Below are positions 46,722-55,291 of a DNA stretch of 64,000 nucleotides, in pieces. The notes beneath the pieces are model-generated. The model saw only the letters and a program-made list of their open reading frames with translations, had not been told where the DNA came from and ran no database searches. A program made the translations under genes and the position numbers. Source of the stretch: Phycisphaerales bacterium (lineage in GTDB: Bacteria > Planctomycetota > Phycisphaerae > Phycisphaerales > UBA1924); contig JASBRY010000008.1 of NCBI GenBank assembly GCA_030149165.1, positions 434,001 to 498,000 on the forward strand. The letters are read 5' to 3'. The number at the start of each line of letters is the position of its first letter. The first letter of the stretch is position 1.

Positions 46722-47678
46722 GTGCGTGAACCCCGATTTCCCAACCAAAAATCGACCAGATTGGCACCATCCCCCACTGGCGCGTTGCATTTGGGGAATG
46801 CTCGTACATTCTTGATCAACTGGGCGCTCGCTCGTCAGAATGATTGGCGGATTATTTTACGCATAGAGGACCTCGATACCCCTCGCGTGAAGTCTGGCGT
46901 GATCGAACAGACGATCGAGACCATGCGATGGCTCGGCATGGACTGGGACGAGGAACCCATCATCCAGAGCGAGCACATCGAGTCGCACAAGCGTGCGATG
47001 CAACATTTGGCGAGCAAGCAACTCGTGTATCCCTGCGAGTTGTCGCGCTCCGAGATTGAAGCCGCGAGCAGTGCGCCCAATGAGGGAACACATGAAATTC
47101 GCTTCGATCCGTCACTGCGTCCAAAGACGATCCCGACGAGCTTCGAAGACCAAAGCACAAACTGGCGCTTGTGTGTGCAGCAAGGCGCCATCAGTTTCGT
47201 CGATCAGTTTGTTGGACAACAGTTCATCGATCCATCCGAAAGCGTTGGCGACTTTGTCGTCTGGACTCGGCGTGGATGTCCGAGCTACCAACTCGCGGTT
47301 GTGGTCGATGACCACGAGCATGGGATCAATCAGATCATTCGTGGTGATGACCTGCTCGATTCCACGGCTCGTCAGATCGTGCTCCAGCGAGCACTCGGAT
47401 ACGAGCAGCCCCCCACTTACACGCACCTCCCGCTGATTCGTGGAGAAGACGGCAGAAGACTAGCCAAACGGCACGGCGACACACGAATCGAGCACTATCG
47501 ATCTCAAGGAAGCACACGCGAGCAGATTCTGGGGCTCATCGGTTTTTGGTGCGGGATCATGGATACTCGGCAACCAATGAGCATTACAGACTTCCTTGAT
47601 GGGTTTGATCTTGATACACTCCCACACGAAGACATCATCTTTTCCAGCGAGGACGACCAATGGCTCAGATCCATATGA
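46722..47678 (+). CDS. gluQ: Glutamyl-Q tRNA(Asp) synthetase-like protein lacking its zinc ligands
   Basis: The protein has 318 residues. It has the class I GluRS catalytic core without an anticodon-binding domain: RLAPSPTGALHLGNARTFLINW (HIGH-type motif), RIEDLDTPRV, and the KMSKS-like GRRLAKRHGDTR. This length and layout match GluQ-RS (YadB), which glutamylates queuosine at the wobble base of tRNA-Asp. The zinc site expected after 'YPC' is absent: the usual C-x-C is CEL, and no further Cys pair is seen. The start is uncertain; GTG 46722 fits the family, while an open frame extends to 46626. queF, the queuosine-precursor gene, is in the same window, which fits the function. Confidence 0.82.
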   Translation: MREPRFPNQKSTRLAPSPTGALHLGNARTFLINWALARQNDWRIILRIEDLDTPRVKSGVIEQTIETMRWLGMDWDEEPIIQSEHIESHKRAMQHLASKQLVYPCELSRSEIEAASSAPNEGTHEIRFDPSLRPKTIPTSFEDQSTNWRLCVQQGAISFVDQFVGQQFIDPSESVGDFVVWTRRGCPSYQLAVVVDDHEHGINQIIRGDDLLDSTARQIVLQRALGYEQPPTYTHLPLIRGEDGRRLAKRHGDTRIEHYRSQGSTREQILGLIGFWCGIMDTRQPMSITDFLDGFDLDTLPHEDIIFSSEDDQWLRSI

Positions 47679-48175
47679 CAAGACGATTCATCCTGCTCTC
47701 GATGCTCGGTCTTGCTGCATTGCTCGTTGGATGCTCAAAGCCAGCGATCGTCGATGGGAAAGCGAAGGTGAATCTGGATGGCACGGTGTATACCCTCGAC
47801 ATCGTCGCGGACAATGCGACACGCGAACGAGGCCTGGGAGGTGTGGAGTCTCTCCCAGAAAACGGAGGGATGCTGTTCGTTTTCCCTGATTCCAAGATGC
47901 GTGCATTCGTCATGCGGGACTGCTTGATCGACATCGACATCATCTTCCTCGATTCAACGGGACGGATCGTTGCGATGCATCACATGCCGATCGAGGAAGC
48001 TCAAAGACCTGACGAATCGGATCTGCAGTATGAGCTACGGCTTAAAAAATACTCGAGTCGATTCAGCGCCAAATACGCGATCGAGATCCTCGGCGGGAAA
48101 CTCGAGACCATGGACCTCAAAGAAGGGCAACTCATCGAGCTCGATACAACATACCTCGAATCGATCGTGCAGTAA
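47675..48175 (+). CDS. DUF192 lipoprotein
   Basis: The protein has 166 residues. A lipoprotein signal ends LLVGC at about residue 20. The remainder matches the DUF192 family: 'LDIVADNATRERGLGGVESLPENGGMLFVFPDS' followed by 'FVMRDCLIDIDIIFLDSTGRIV' and 'YAIEILGG'. The family's function is not established. The ATG at 47675 overlaps the gluQ stop by 4 bp, so the two are translationally coupled. A short insert (EEAQRPDESDLQYELRLKKYS) extends the middle of the domain compared with the compact versions. Confidence 0.88.
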   Translation: MTRRFILLSMLGLAALLVGCSKPAIVDGKAKVNLDGTVYTLDIVADNATRERGLGGVESLPENGGMLFVFPDSKMRAFVMRDCLIDIDIIFLDSTGRIVAMHHMPIEEAQRPDESDLQYELRLKKYSSRFSAKYAIEILGGKLETMDLKEGQLIELDTTYLESIVQ

Positions 48176-48340
48176 ATCTCTGGATTATCGGTACATCCAC
48201 ACGATCATCGGACGCATGATTCCGGCTGGGGGAGCTTCCCCTAGACCTTGAATCCCTCGAACGACAGTCAAACAACGCATCAAACTGAATCTTGCCGATC
48301 GTTACTCAACGGCGAACTTGTGCCGTTGGAGGGTTCCCTC

Positions 48341-49654
48341 ATGTCGATGCGTCTCACCGATTCCCATGATGAGTTCTCAGGACCAGCCGTGCTGGTCTCA
48401 GGGATCGAAGAAGTCCACAAGCTGATGCCTGGCTGGTTTGACTCGCTCGTGAAAGAGCTCGCCGCATTCGGATTGGGTACCGCGGAGATCACCCTCGAAG
48501 CGTTGCTCGAAGCGGATTCCACAAAGCTCATCTCCAGCGCACCGACCCTCATCGTGATCTCGGAACACACTTCAGACAGACAAATCGGTCAGCTGATGGA
48601 CATGCTGAGCGAATCGCACTCCGCGGCGTTGGTGCTCGTTGATGAGACCCAAACCAAAGTGCGTTCGTTCATGCAAGCCGAGGGGATCTTGTGTGAACCC
48701 ATGACGACTACTCCGCATGACGCATCATTGATGCTTCGTACGCTGGCGCAGCGTCAGCCCGCGTTGCATCGACTCAATACCGATCTTCGACTCAGCGAGA
48801 TGACGATCCACGGCGTGCAGTCCGAGGTCGCGAAACTCCACGAAGAACTCCAGAGCGCTGCGAGCATTCAGCGCGAATATCTTCCTGTGGGCATCCCTGA
48901 AATTGACGGCGTTGATCTTGGAATCATCTATCGTCCTGCTTCATATGTTTCTGGGGATATCTACGACATCTGTCAGCTCGACGACAATCGATCCGCGTTC
49001 TTCATCGCCGATGCGGTCGGTCACGGCGTTCCCGCGGCTCTCATGACCATGGTCATCACACAAGGTCTCCGCAAACTCGATGGCTCGGGAACCAACTCGC
49101 AGGTTGTTGAGCCCGCTGAAGCATTGCGCCGACTGAATAACACGATGGCGTCACACACTGGAAAGAACGCACGCTTCGCGACGGCGATGTACGCGATTTA
49201 CGACAAGTCCACGAACGAGGTGACCATCGCGGGAGCGGGTCATCCGCCGGCGCTGGTCGTGCGTGATACGACAGGCGAAACCGAGATGATCGATTCGCAG
49301 GGACCATTGCTCGGGATCTTCCAGGATGTCGAGTTCGAGCAGACCACGGTCAAGCTTGATCCGGGTGATGTGCTTGTGTTCTATTCTGATGGATTCGAGG
49401 TCGCATTCCCGAATACCGCTGACGATGAGCACGAACGCAAGCGCCCGACGCTGACTTACCTGACTGAACTCAGCAGTGCTGGGACGGACTCCAAGAATCT
49501 CGATCAGTCGATCCGTTTCCTTGAGGACAACCTCGATCTCCAAATGGGATCGCTCCATCAACCCGACGATATCACCGCGCTATTCATTGCTCCAAAGTCC
49601 AAGAGATCCGCAGCGATAAACGAACTCGTGAACGATCTAAGCGAGCAGTCGTAA
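48341..49654 (+). CDS. RsbU/SpoIIE-type PP2C phosphatase with N-terminal receiver-like domain
   Basis: The protein has 437 residues. The N-terminal 130 or so residues resemble a receiver-like fold without a recognisable phosphoacceptor. A coiled-coil-prone linker follows (TIHGVQSEVAKLHEELQSAASIQREYLP). The C-terminal PPM domain shows the metal-binding Asp residues: SGDIYDI, FFIADAVGHGVPAA, FYSDGFEV and the final DDITALFI. It would dephosphorylate an anti-anti-sigma STAS protein. ATG 48341 is chosen because GGAGGG lies seven bases upstream. A TTG at 48248 would add 31 residues and cannot be excluded. A STAS gene is convergent, 26 bp away. Confidence 0.88.
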   Translation: MSMRLTDSHDEFSGPAVLVSGIEEVHKLMPGWFDSLVKELAAFGLGTAEITLEALLEADSTKLISSAPTLIVISEHTSDRQIGQLMDMLSESHSAALVLVDETQTKVRSFMQAEGILCEPMTTTPHDASLMLRTLAQRQPALHRLNTDLRLSEMTIHGVQSEVAKLHEELQSAASIQREYLPVGIPEIDGVDLGIIYRPASYVSGDIYDICQLDDNRSAFFIADAVGHGVPAALMTMVITQGLRKLDGSGTNSQVVEPAEALRRLNNTMASHTGKNARFATAMYAIYDKSTNEVTIAGAGHPPALVVRDTTGETEMIDSQGPLLGIFQDVEFEQTTVKLDPGDVLVFYSDGFEVAFPNTADDEHERKRPTLTYLTELSSAGTDSKNLDQSIRFLEDNLDLQMGSLHQPDDITALFIAPKSKRSAAINELVNDLSEQS

Positions 49655-49680
49655 ACCCTGTCAGCGATTCTAAACACGAC

Positions 49681-50028
49681 TCAAGAGGCGGGAGTGTCCT
49701 CGATCTGCACCGAAGCGATCGCGGTCAGTGTGTCGGGAGCGAAAATAAAGATCTTGTTGAGTCCCGAGACGATCAAGACGGACATCACTTCGTCTGTCAC
49801 AGAGCACAGCACGAGCTTGCGTGCACGGTCTTCCAGCTGCTTCCGGACTTGGAGGAGCTGAGCGATGTTCGAGGAGTTCACATAGGTGACCTCATGGAAG
49901 TCAAGCACGACATGCGGCGGAGACTCCGCGCTCTCGATGCGCTCGATCAGCGTGCTGAGTTCATCAGACAACGCCGGCTCGTCAGCGAGATTCGCGATCG
50001 CGATGTCGGAAGACCAATCGATGGCCAT
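49681..50028 (-). CDS. STAS-domain anti-sigma-factor antagonist
   Basis: The protein has 115 residues. The STAS core is 'HVVLDFHEVTYVNSSNIAQLLQVRKQLEDRARKLVLCSVTDEVMSVLIVSGL'; one of the two serines in VNSSN is the likely phosphosite. AAAGGA lies eight bases before the ATG. It is 23 bp downstream of gyrA on the same strand, and convergent with the RsbU-type phosphatase gene. The pair suggests a partner-switching pathway, but no RsbW-like kinase is found in the window. Confidence 0.88.
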   Translation of the reverse strand: MAIDWSSDIAIANLADEPALSDELSTLIERIESAESPPHVVLDFHEVTYVNSSNIAQLLQVRKQLEDRARKLVLCSVTDEVMSVLIVSGLNKIFIFAPDTLTAIASVQIEDTPAS

Positions 50029-50051
50029 GTCTGCCGTCCTTTCCTCAGTCT

Positions 50052-52793
50052 TTACGACTGCTCCTCGATTGTATCAGATGAATCGTCGTTTGAGTCCTCG
50101 GATTCTTCAACACGAGCCGCTGCAATCACGCGATCATCGCCCTTGAGCCCCACGACACGAACGCCTTGGGTCCCTCGACCGATTCTGGAGATTGAATCCA
50201 CTGCCATGCGGACCAGCAGTCCACCACGCGAGATCACGACGACATCGTCCGCGTCGTAGACCCCCACCGCGACGACGGCTTGTCCGTTGCGAGCGGTGGT
50301 CTTGATATCGCTGCGCCCCTTGCCTCCTCGAGATTGGCTCCGCATCGGACCATTCTCTGGAGCGACGCGGTATTCATCGACGAGCGTGCGCTTGCCGTAG
50401 CCGTTCTCACAGATGGTCAGGACGCTCAGTCCACGCTCAAGAGCATCCGGCGAAGTGTGACGGACTTCGTCGTCTTCTGGATCAGTCAGCATCGGGACAC
50501 GCATGATCCCGACGATCTCGGCGCCATCTGCGAGGTCGATACCCTTGACACCTGCAGCGGATCGTCCCATGAGTCGGACATCCTGCTCGTTGAAGCGGAT
50601 CGCCATGCCGTTGGACGCGATGAGCATGATGTCATCGACCCCAGTAGTCAAACGGACATTGAACAACGCATCGTCGTCCTTGAGTCCGACAGCGATCAGA
50701 CCAGAGCGATTGACATTTCGATACTCTTTGAGCGCTGTGCGCTTGATGATGCCGCCTTTGGAGACGAAGGTGAGGAAGTGCGATCCGGATTCGAAGTCCT
50801 TGATGGAGCGGTACGCGCAGGTCCGTTCCCCGGGCTTGAGATCGATGTAGTTGATGATCGGTCTTCCCTTGCTCGTGCGTCCCATCTCAGGGAGTTCGTA
50901 GACCTTGATCTTGAACACGCGTCCCGTATCAGTGAAGCAGAGCAGATCGTCGTGTGTCGAAGCGACGAACAGGTGCTCGATGAAATCATCATCCTTCGCA
51001 TCGGATGCTTTGATGCCCTTGCCGCCGCGCCCTTGGGATCGGTAGGTCTCAAGCGGGACGCGCTTGACATAACCCTGATGCGAGATGGTCACAGCCATGT
51101 CCTGCTCTTGGATGAGCGCCGCGATGTCGATATCACCCGCCGCATCCTCGATCGAGGTCAGACGATCACGCCCGTACTTGGACTTCATCTCTTCGCAGTC
51201 CTCGACGATGATGTCGAGAATCTTGCGATGATCCGCGAGGATTGCTTCGTAGCCTTCGATCTCGACAACGAGCTCGGTGTACTCCTTGACCAATCGCTCG
51301 ATTTCCAGACCAACGAGCTGGATGAGTCGCATCGCTCCGATGGTTTCGGCTTGGACGCGTGTCAAAGCAGTTCCGCCGTGGTTGTCCGCTTCGCGGACCA
51401 TCGCCATGAGTCGTTGCGGGATCTGTGCCGCGGCGGGATGATCCGATGGGATCGTGTAGCGACGATCCATGAGCTTGTTGATTGCTTCATCACGCGTCTT
51501 GGAGGACTTGATGAGCTGGATGATCTCGTCGATATCCACGACGGCGTAGATCATGCCTTCGAGCACATGCGCGCGTTTCTTCGCTTCGCGGAGCAGGTGC
51601 TGCGTGCGTCGCGTGATCACTTCGACACGGTGGTCGACATAGCACTCCATCATCTGCTTGAGCCCCATCGTTCTCGGCTGACGATTGACCAGCGCGATGT
51701 TGATGATGCTGAAGGTCTGCTGGAGCGGGGTGTTCTGGTAGAGCTGGTTCTCGACGACCGCCGGATCCGCGCCCTTCTTGAGTTCGATCACGATGCGTGT
51801 CTGAGCGTTGCGACCCGACTCGTTGCGAACATCCGCGATGTCCACGATCCGCTCGTCCTTGACCGCTTCGACGATCTTCTCGACGAGCGTGTTCTGGACG
51901 AGCGAGTATGGGATCTGATCGATCACGAGTTGATCGCGACCTGGACGCATTTCTTCGACATGGACATTGCCTCGCACAGTGACGCGGCCGCGTCCAGAGG
52001 TGTATGCGTCCATAATGCCTTTGCGTCCAAGGATCCGACCTGCCGTTGGGAAGTCTGGTCCCTGCACACCTCTACGAACAACATTGCCTTCCTCATCAAC
52101 CTCGTCGGTCATCAGTTCGAGCAGATCGATCTCCGGCTTATTCACCAATCGGATGATCGCGTCGAGGATCTCAGTCGGATTGTGCGGCGGGAGACTGGTT
52201 GCCATTCCCACCGCGATCCCCATACCGCCGTTGACGAGCAGGTTGGGGAACTTGCCAGGCAGAACGGTCGGCTCCAAGAGTCGATCGTCATAGTTTGGAG
52301 CGAAGTCCACCGTGGACAGTTTGAGGTCCTGCATCATGTCCATCGAAGCGTGCGTCATGCGCGCTTCGGTGTATCGCATCGCCGCGGGAGGATCGCCGTC
52401 GATGGAACCAAAGTTCCCCTGCGGCTGGACCATCGGCGTGTTCATCTTCCACTTCTGCGCCATACCGACCATCGTTGGATAGATCACCGACTCGCCGTGA
52501 GGGTGGTAGTTTCCCGAAGTGTCACCACAGATCTTCGCACACTTGAGGTGCTTCTTGTTTGGGCGCAGGTTGAGGTCGTTCATCGCGACGAGGATGCGCC
52601 GCTGGGAGGGCTTGAGACCATCACGCACATCAGGGAGCGCCCGATCCATGATCGTGCTCATCGCGTAGGTCAGATAGGAGTCTTGGAGTTCGCGCTCGAT
52701 GTCCAGATCCAGCACGACGCCGCCTCCGATGGGAGTGGAATCGGACTGCTGATTGTCATCGTTCGCGTGTGTGTTCTCGTGCTCGTCGCTCAT
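50052..52793 (-). CDS. gyrA: DNA gyrase subunit A
   Basis: The protein has 913 residues. The active-site Tyr is Y141 in PAAMRYTEARMT. The GyrA box is QGRGGKG (about residue 580), which marks gyrase rather than topoisomerase IV. The quinolone-resistance region reads GNYHPHGESVIYPTMV: Ser at E. coli position 83 is kept (S102), but position 82 is Glu and position 87 is Pro (P106) instead of Asp. The six-blade C-terminal domain continues to about residue 890, followed by an acidic tail (EESEDSNDDSSDTIEE). GGGAG lies before the ATG. gyrB is not adjacent. A STAS gene follows in the same direction. Confidence 0.97.
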   Translation of the reverse strand: MSDEHENTHANDDNQQSDSTPIGGGVVLDLDIERELQDSYLTYAMSTIMDRALPDVRDGLKPSQRRILVAMNDLNLRPNKKHLKCAKICGDTSGNYHPHGESVIYPTMVGMAQKWKMNTPMVQPQGNFGSIDGDPPAAMRYTEARMTHASMDMMQDLKLSTVDFAPNYDDRLLEPTVLPGKFPNLLVNGGMGIAVGMATSLPPHNPTEILDAIIRLVNKPEIDLLELMTDEVDEEGNVVRRGVQGPDFPTAGRILGRKGIMDAYTSGRGRVTVRGNVHVEEMRPGRDQLVIDQIPYSLVQNTLVEKIVEAVKDERIVDIADVRNESGRNAQTRIVIELKKGADPAVVENQLYQNTPLQQTFSIINIALVNRQPRTMGLKQMMECYVDHRVEVITRRTQHLLREAKKRAHVLEGMIYAVVDIDEIIQLIKSSKTRDEAINKLMDRRYTIPSDHPAAAQIPQRLMAMVREADNHGGTALTRVQAETIGAMRLIQLVGLEIERLVKEYTELVVEIEGYEAILADHRKILDIIVEDCEEMKSKYGRDRLTSIEDAAGDIDIAALIQEQDMAVTISHQGYVKRVPLETYRSQGRGGKGIKASDAKDDDFIEHLFVASTHDDLLCFTDTGRVFKIKVYELPEMGRTSKGRPIINYIDLKPGERTCAYRSIKDFESGSHFLTFVSKGGIIKRTALKEYRNVNRSGLIAVGLKDDDALFNVRLTTGVDDIMLIASNGMAIRFNEQDVRLMGRSAAGVKGIDLADGAEIVGIMRVPMLTDPEDDEVRHTSPDALERGLSVLTICENGYGKRTLVDEYRVAPENGPMRSQSRGGKGRSDIKTTARNGQAVVAVGVYDADDVVVISRGGLLVRMAVDSISRIGRGTQGVRVVGLKGDDRVIAAARVEESEDSNDDSSDTIEEQS

Positions 52794-53011
52794 GGATCAG
52801 GGTCTCCCAGTGGGGTCCCCAACGACACAGAAGCGGCGTTTTTGACGATCCCAACGCACGATTGATCGTGCTGGAAATCATCGAAATTCGGGGACATCTA
52901 TGATAGGCGCACCACGAATTTTGGTCCCTCAGAACCGCTCAAAATCATGTCAAAATCAACTTCCCAAAGCCGTTGTAAACAAGCATCTTACAGCAATCCG
53001 ATTGTCGATTT

Positions 53012-54886
53012 TCAAGGCTTCGGATCAGGAACTTGTCGAGCACCGATCGCGCGGACTGAATCCTCAAACTCCATTGCTGCGAGCAGCGCTAATGCTGATG
53101 AGACTGGGCTCGCATTCCAATCCGTCAGCGACTGGCGCACTCCGCCGATACTTCGCTGCGGCGCTCTGCTCAGGAAGCTGCTCGTGTCGTCGACCATGAG
53201 TTGATTGACGAAGCGCATCGAAGCCGCAACGCGTCCGATCTCGCTTGCGACCTCGAAATCTGCGATGGTGCCTTGGGTGAGTCTTGGATCTCCGAGCATC
53301 GAGCACAGGAACGCGATGGGACGGATATTCTCGCTGCCGGGCAGTCGATTGGTGCCTTTGGTGAACACGACGGATCCGATGTAGTCCCGATCGCGCCAAT
53401 CAAGGTCGGCTTTGCCAAGTTGATGTCCCCAAACGAATGCACGCATCTGGTTGAGTGCTTCGCTTGCAGGGACCTGCTCCTTGCCTTTCGCGAGTTCAAG
53501 CTCGGCCCATCCGAGGAAGGGCATCTGCGCCACCAACTCGCCTGGTTGGGTGTCTCGGAACACGGCTCGGACCGCATGCTCGGCGTGCTCGTGGTTGATC
53601 TTGACCAATGCGTGCGCCACGAGTCCCTGAGCCGCGGGAGGGAGCGTCGATACGAATCCATCGATCGGCGTGTAGATCTTGTTGAGTGTTTCACTGCAAC
53701 GCCTTTCAAGCGTCTCGAATGTATCAGGCCGCAATCCGAATCCGTACTCAGTAAACGCGAGCATGCACGCAGCACTCGCGATCTGATCGTCCCAAGGCGC
53801 CGGCTCTCCGGGTTGAACCTCCGCGATCGCGCTGAGCAGGTCCATCGCGAACTCGCGCGCCGAGAGCTTGTTCGGATCATTCATATCATCGGCGTACTCC
53901 ATGAGCGCGTACGCAACGAGTGCCTGCTCATAAATCGGAGCGACCTCGGGATTCGATCGTCCGCTGATGACATCGCGCGATCCGGCCATCCCGTACGCCT
54001 CGCTGCCGGGCCAGCGTTGTGCGACGAGGAACGATACGAGTTGATCCGCCATGGATCGGACGGATGCGAGTCCGATCGCGGACTCCTCGATCACTCGCCC
54101 TCCACGATCGATGAACACCCCCCCACGCCCCTCAGCGGACTGCGCGATCCAGATCGGTTCGCAGCGTGCAAACTCGTATCCACGCGAGAGCAGTTCTCCG
54201 ATCGACGCGAGTGACATGGCGCCGTCTCCTGAGAGTTCGGTCGCCATGGAATATGCGGCTCGATCCATCCCGATCCCGAGAGTGAACATCTCATCAGCAG
54301 TCACAATCTCAGCGCGCTCACCCAACCGCATCGCGAGCGCGTGGACACCTTGGGATAGACCCAAGCCGTGCTGCGCGAGCGCGTCTTCGCTCATCGGGAC
54401 AAGCTCTTGAGCAAGCTCGACGCTGAGGGTGATCCGCGACGCGATGGATTCCCACACTTCATCGCTCGGCTCGACATCCGCACGATTGCGGACCCACTGA
54501 TTCGCTTGTGCGATCGCACTGCGTGTTGCTTGAACAATCGTCATCTCGTTGGGTGATCCATGGATAATCTGTCCTCTCCCGATGACCTGTCCATCAAGGC
54601 GCAGCGTGACACTCGCGACGCTGAGCGCAGGAATATCCTCGTTCGTTTCATCAGGAACATCGAGGTCGCGTACCCAGCTATCGATCGTCCGGTAAACACG
54701 CATTGATTCGTTGATGTCCAGCTGCTGCGCGTGTGCATTTGTCAGTCCGAGAACTGAGATCGCAAGCACGCCGGGTAAGAGTCGAACGCGCAGAAAGTTC
54801 CCTAGATTACCCAACCCGAACGATGGTGCGAGTCCGAGAAGTGAAACTTGCACAGAGCGACTCGAAGTTGCTTCACTTGGGCGCAT
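53012..54886 (-). CDS. Exported protein of unknown function
   Basis: The protein has 624 residues. I do not recognise it. A hydrophobic signal (LPGVLAISVLGLTNAHA-QQ) lies about 45 residues from the chosen start, so the real start may be further downstream. The mature part is largely alpha-helical, with Ala/Leu/Glu-rich segments and no transmembrane helix. The region around 350-480 (ALVAYALMEYADD, ASAACMLAFTEYGFG, AQGLVAHALVKI) recalls alpha/alpha-toroid or TPR-like repeats. ATG 54886 is used because the earlier candidates (54952, 55006) overlap a divergent mini-gene. It is neighboured by gyrA downstream (218 bp) and the mini-gene upstream. Its role is unknown. Confidence 0.6.
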   Translation of the reverse strand: MRPSEATSSRSVQVSLLGLAPSFGLGNLGNFLRVRLLPGVLAISVLGLTNAHAQQLDINESMRVYRTIDSWVRDLDVPDETNEDIPALSVASVTLRLDGQVIGRGQIIHGSPNEMTIVQATRSAIAQANQWVRNRADVEPSDEVWESIASRITLSVELAQELVPMSEDALAQHGLGLSQGVHALAMRLGERAEIVTADEMFTLGIGMDRAAYSMATELSGDGAMSLASIGELLSRGYEFARCEPIWIAQSAEGRGGVFIDRGGRVIEESAIGLASVRSMADQLVSFLVAQRWPGSEAYGMAGSRDVISGRSNPEVAPIYEQALVAYALMEYADDMNDPNKLSAREFAMDLLSAIAEVQPGEPAPWDDQIASAACMLAFTEYGFGLRPDTFETLERRCSETLNKIYTPIDGFVSTLPPAAQGLVAHALVKINHEHAEHAVRAVFRDTQPGELVAQMPFLGWAELELAKGKEQVPASEALNQMRAFVWGHQLGKADLDWRDRDYIGSVVFTKGTNRLPGSENIRPIAFLCSMLGDPRLTQGTIADFEVASEIGRVAASMRFVNQLMVDDTSSFLSRAPQRSIGGVRQSLTDWNASPVSSALALLAAMEFEDSVRAIGARQVPDPKP

Positions 54887-54891
54887 TGTGC

Positions 54892-54922
54892 TTGCACGCG
54901 CAAAGAGTTGGGGTACTCTTTG
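54892..54922 (+). promoter_or_regulatory. Promoter and inverted repeat ahead of the 29-residue gene
   Basis: TTGCAC (54892-54897), 16 bases, then TACTCT (54914-54919) is a plausible sigma70-type promoter. A perfect 7-bp inverted repeat, CAAAGAG (54901-54907) with CTCTTTG (54916-54922), overlaps the -10 and could be an operator. Confidence 0.45.
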
Positions 54923-54950
54923 ATCAGACAACTGAAAAAAGGATTTCACC

Positions 54951-55040
54951 ATGAACAGCTTTGAGCTTATCTTCGCAGTCAATGACCTTCGCAAGCGGGT
55001 CGCCATCCTCAGCCTCCTGTGCTTTGTTGCACTGTGCTAA
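54951..55040 (+). CDS. 29-residue membrane-type mini-protein
   Basis: The ATG at 54951 has AAAAAAGGA seven bases upstream, a very good ribosome-binding site. The 29 residues run MNSFELIFAVNDLRKRV then AILSLLCFVALC. The first half is amphipathic with a basic LRKR, and the second half is a 12-residue hydrophobic stretch ending in Cys. A promoter-like element lies upstream and a strong terminator begins 18 bp after the stop, so it forms a complete small transcription unit. It matches nothing I know. It could be a small membrane regulator, a leader peptide or a short toxin. The coding strand is divergent from the gene ending at 53012. Confidence 0.6.
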   Translation: MNSFELIFAVNDLRKRVAILSLLCFVALC

Positions 55041-55057
55041 ATCTCAAGTGATTGTCC

Positions 55058-55090
55058 ACGCCGAGTGTTTCTTCGCACTCGGCGTTGTTT
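55058..55090 (+). terminator. Intrinsic terminator of the 29-residue gene
   Basis: A 9-bp stem, CGCCGAGTG (55059-55067) with CACTCGGCG (55076-55084), has an 8-nt loop, one A-T pair extension and then TTGTTTG. Confidence 0.75.
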
Positions 55091-55199
55091 GATGCTCGAT
55101 TGGGGACCGAGCATCTGCTCAAAGATCACTTTATCGTTCACTGTGTATCCGTGATCAATCCTATCAGGTTGCAAGACATCATCACTCCCGCTGGGAACT

Positions 55200-55240
55200 C
55201 TATAAAAACACCCCGGTCCATCGCTGGCCGGGGTGTGCAA
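55200..55240 (-). terminator. Intrinsic terminator of rpsA
   Basis: A 9-bp stem, ACACCCCGG (55208-55216) with CCGGGGTGT (55228-55236). Read on the minus strand it is followed by TTTTTATA. Confidence 0.85.
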
Positions 55241-55291
55241 GTTTTGGTTGTGAGCACTTGAATCGTGCACTGATTCAGCGTTCACCCTGAT

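Noticed and set aside
50280-52865. 861-codon open frame antisense to gyrA
   Set aside because: It mirrors gyrA codon usage on the opposite strand. Its translation is rich in Asp, Arg and His with no family motif, as expected of a shadow frame.
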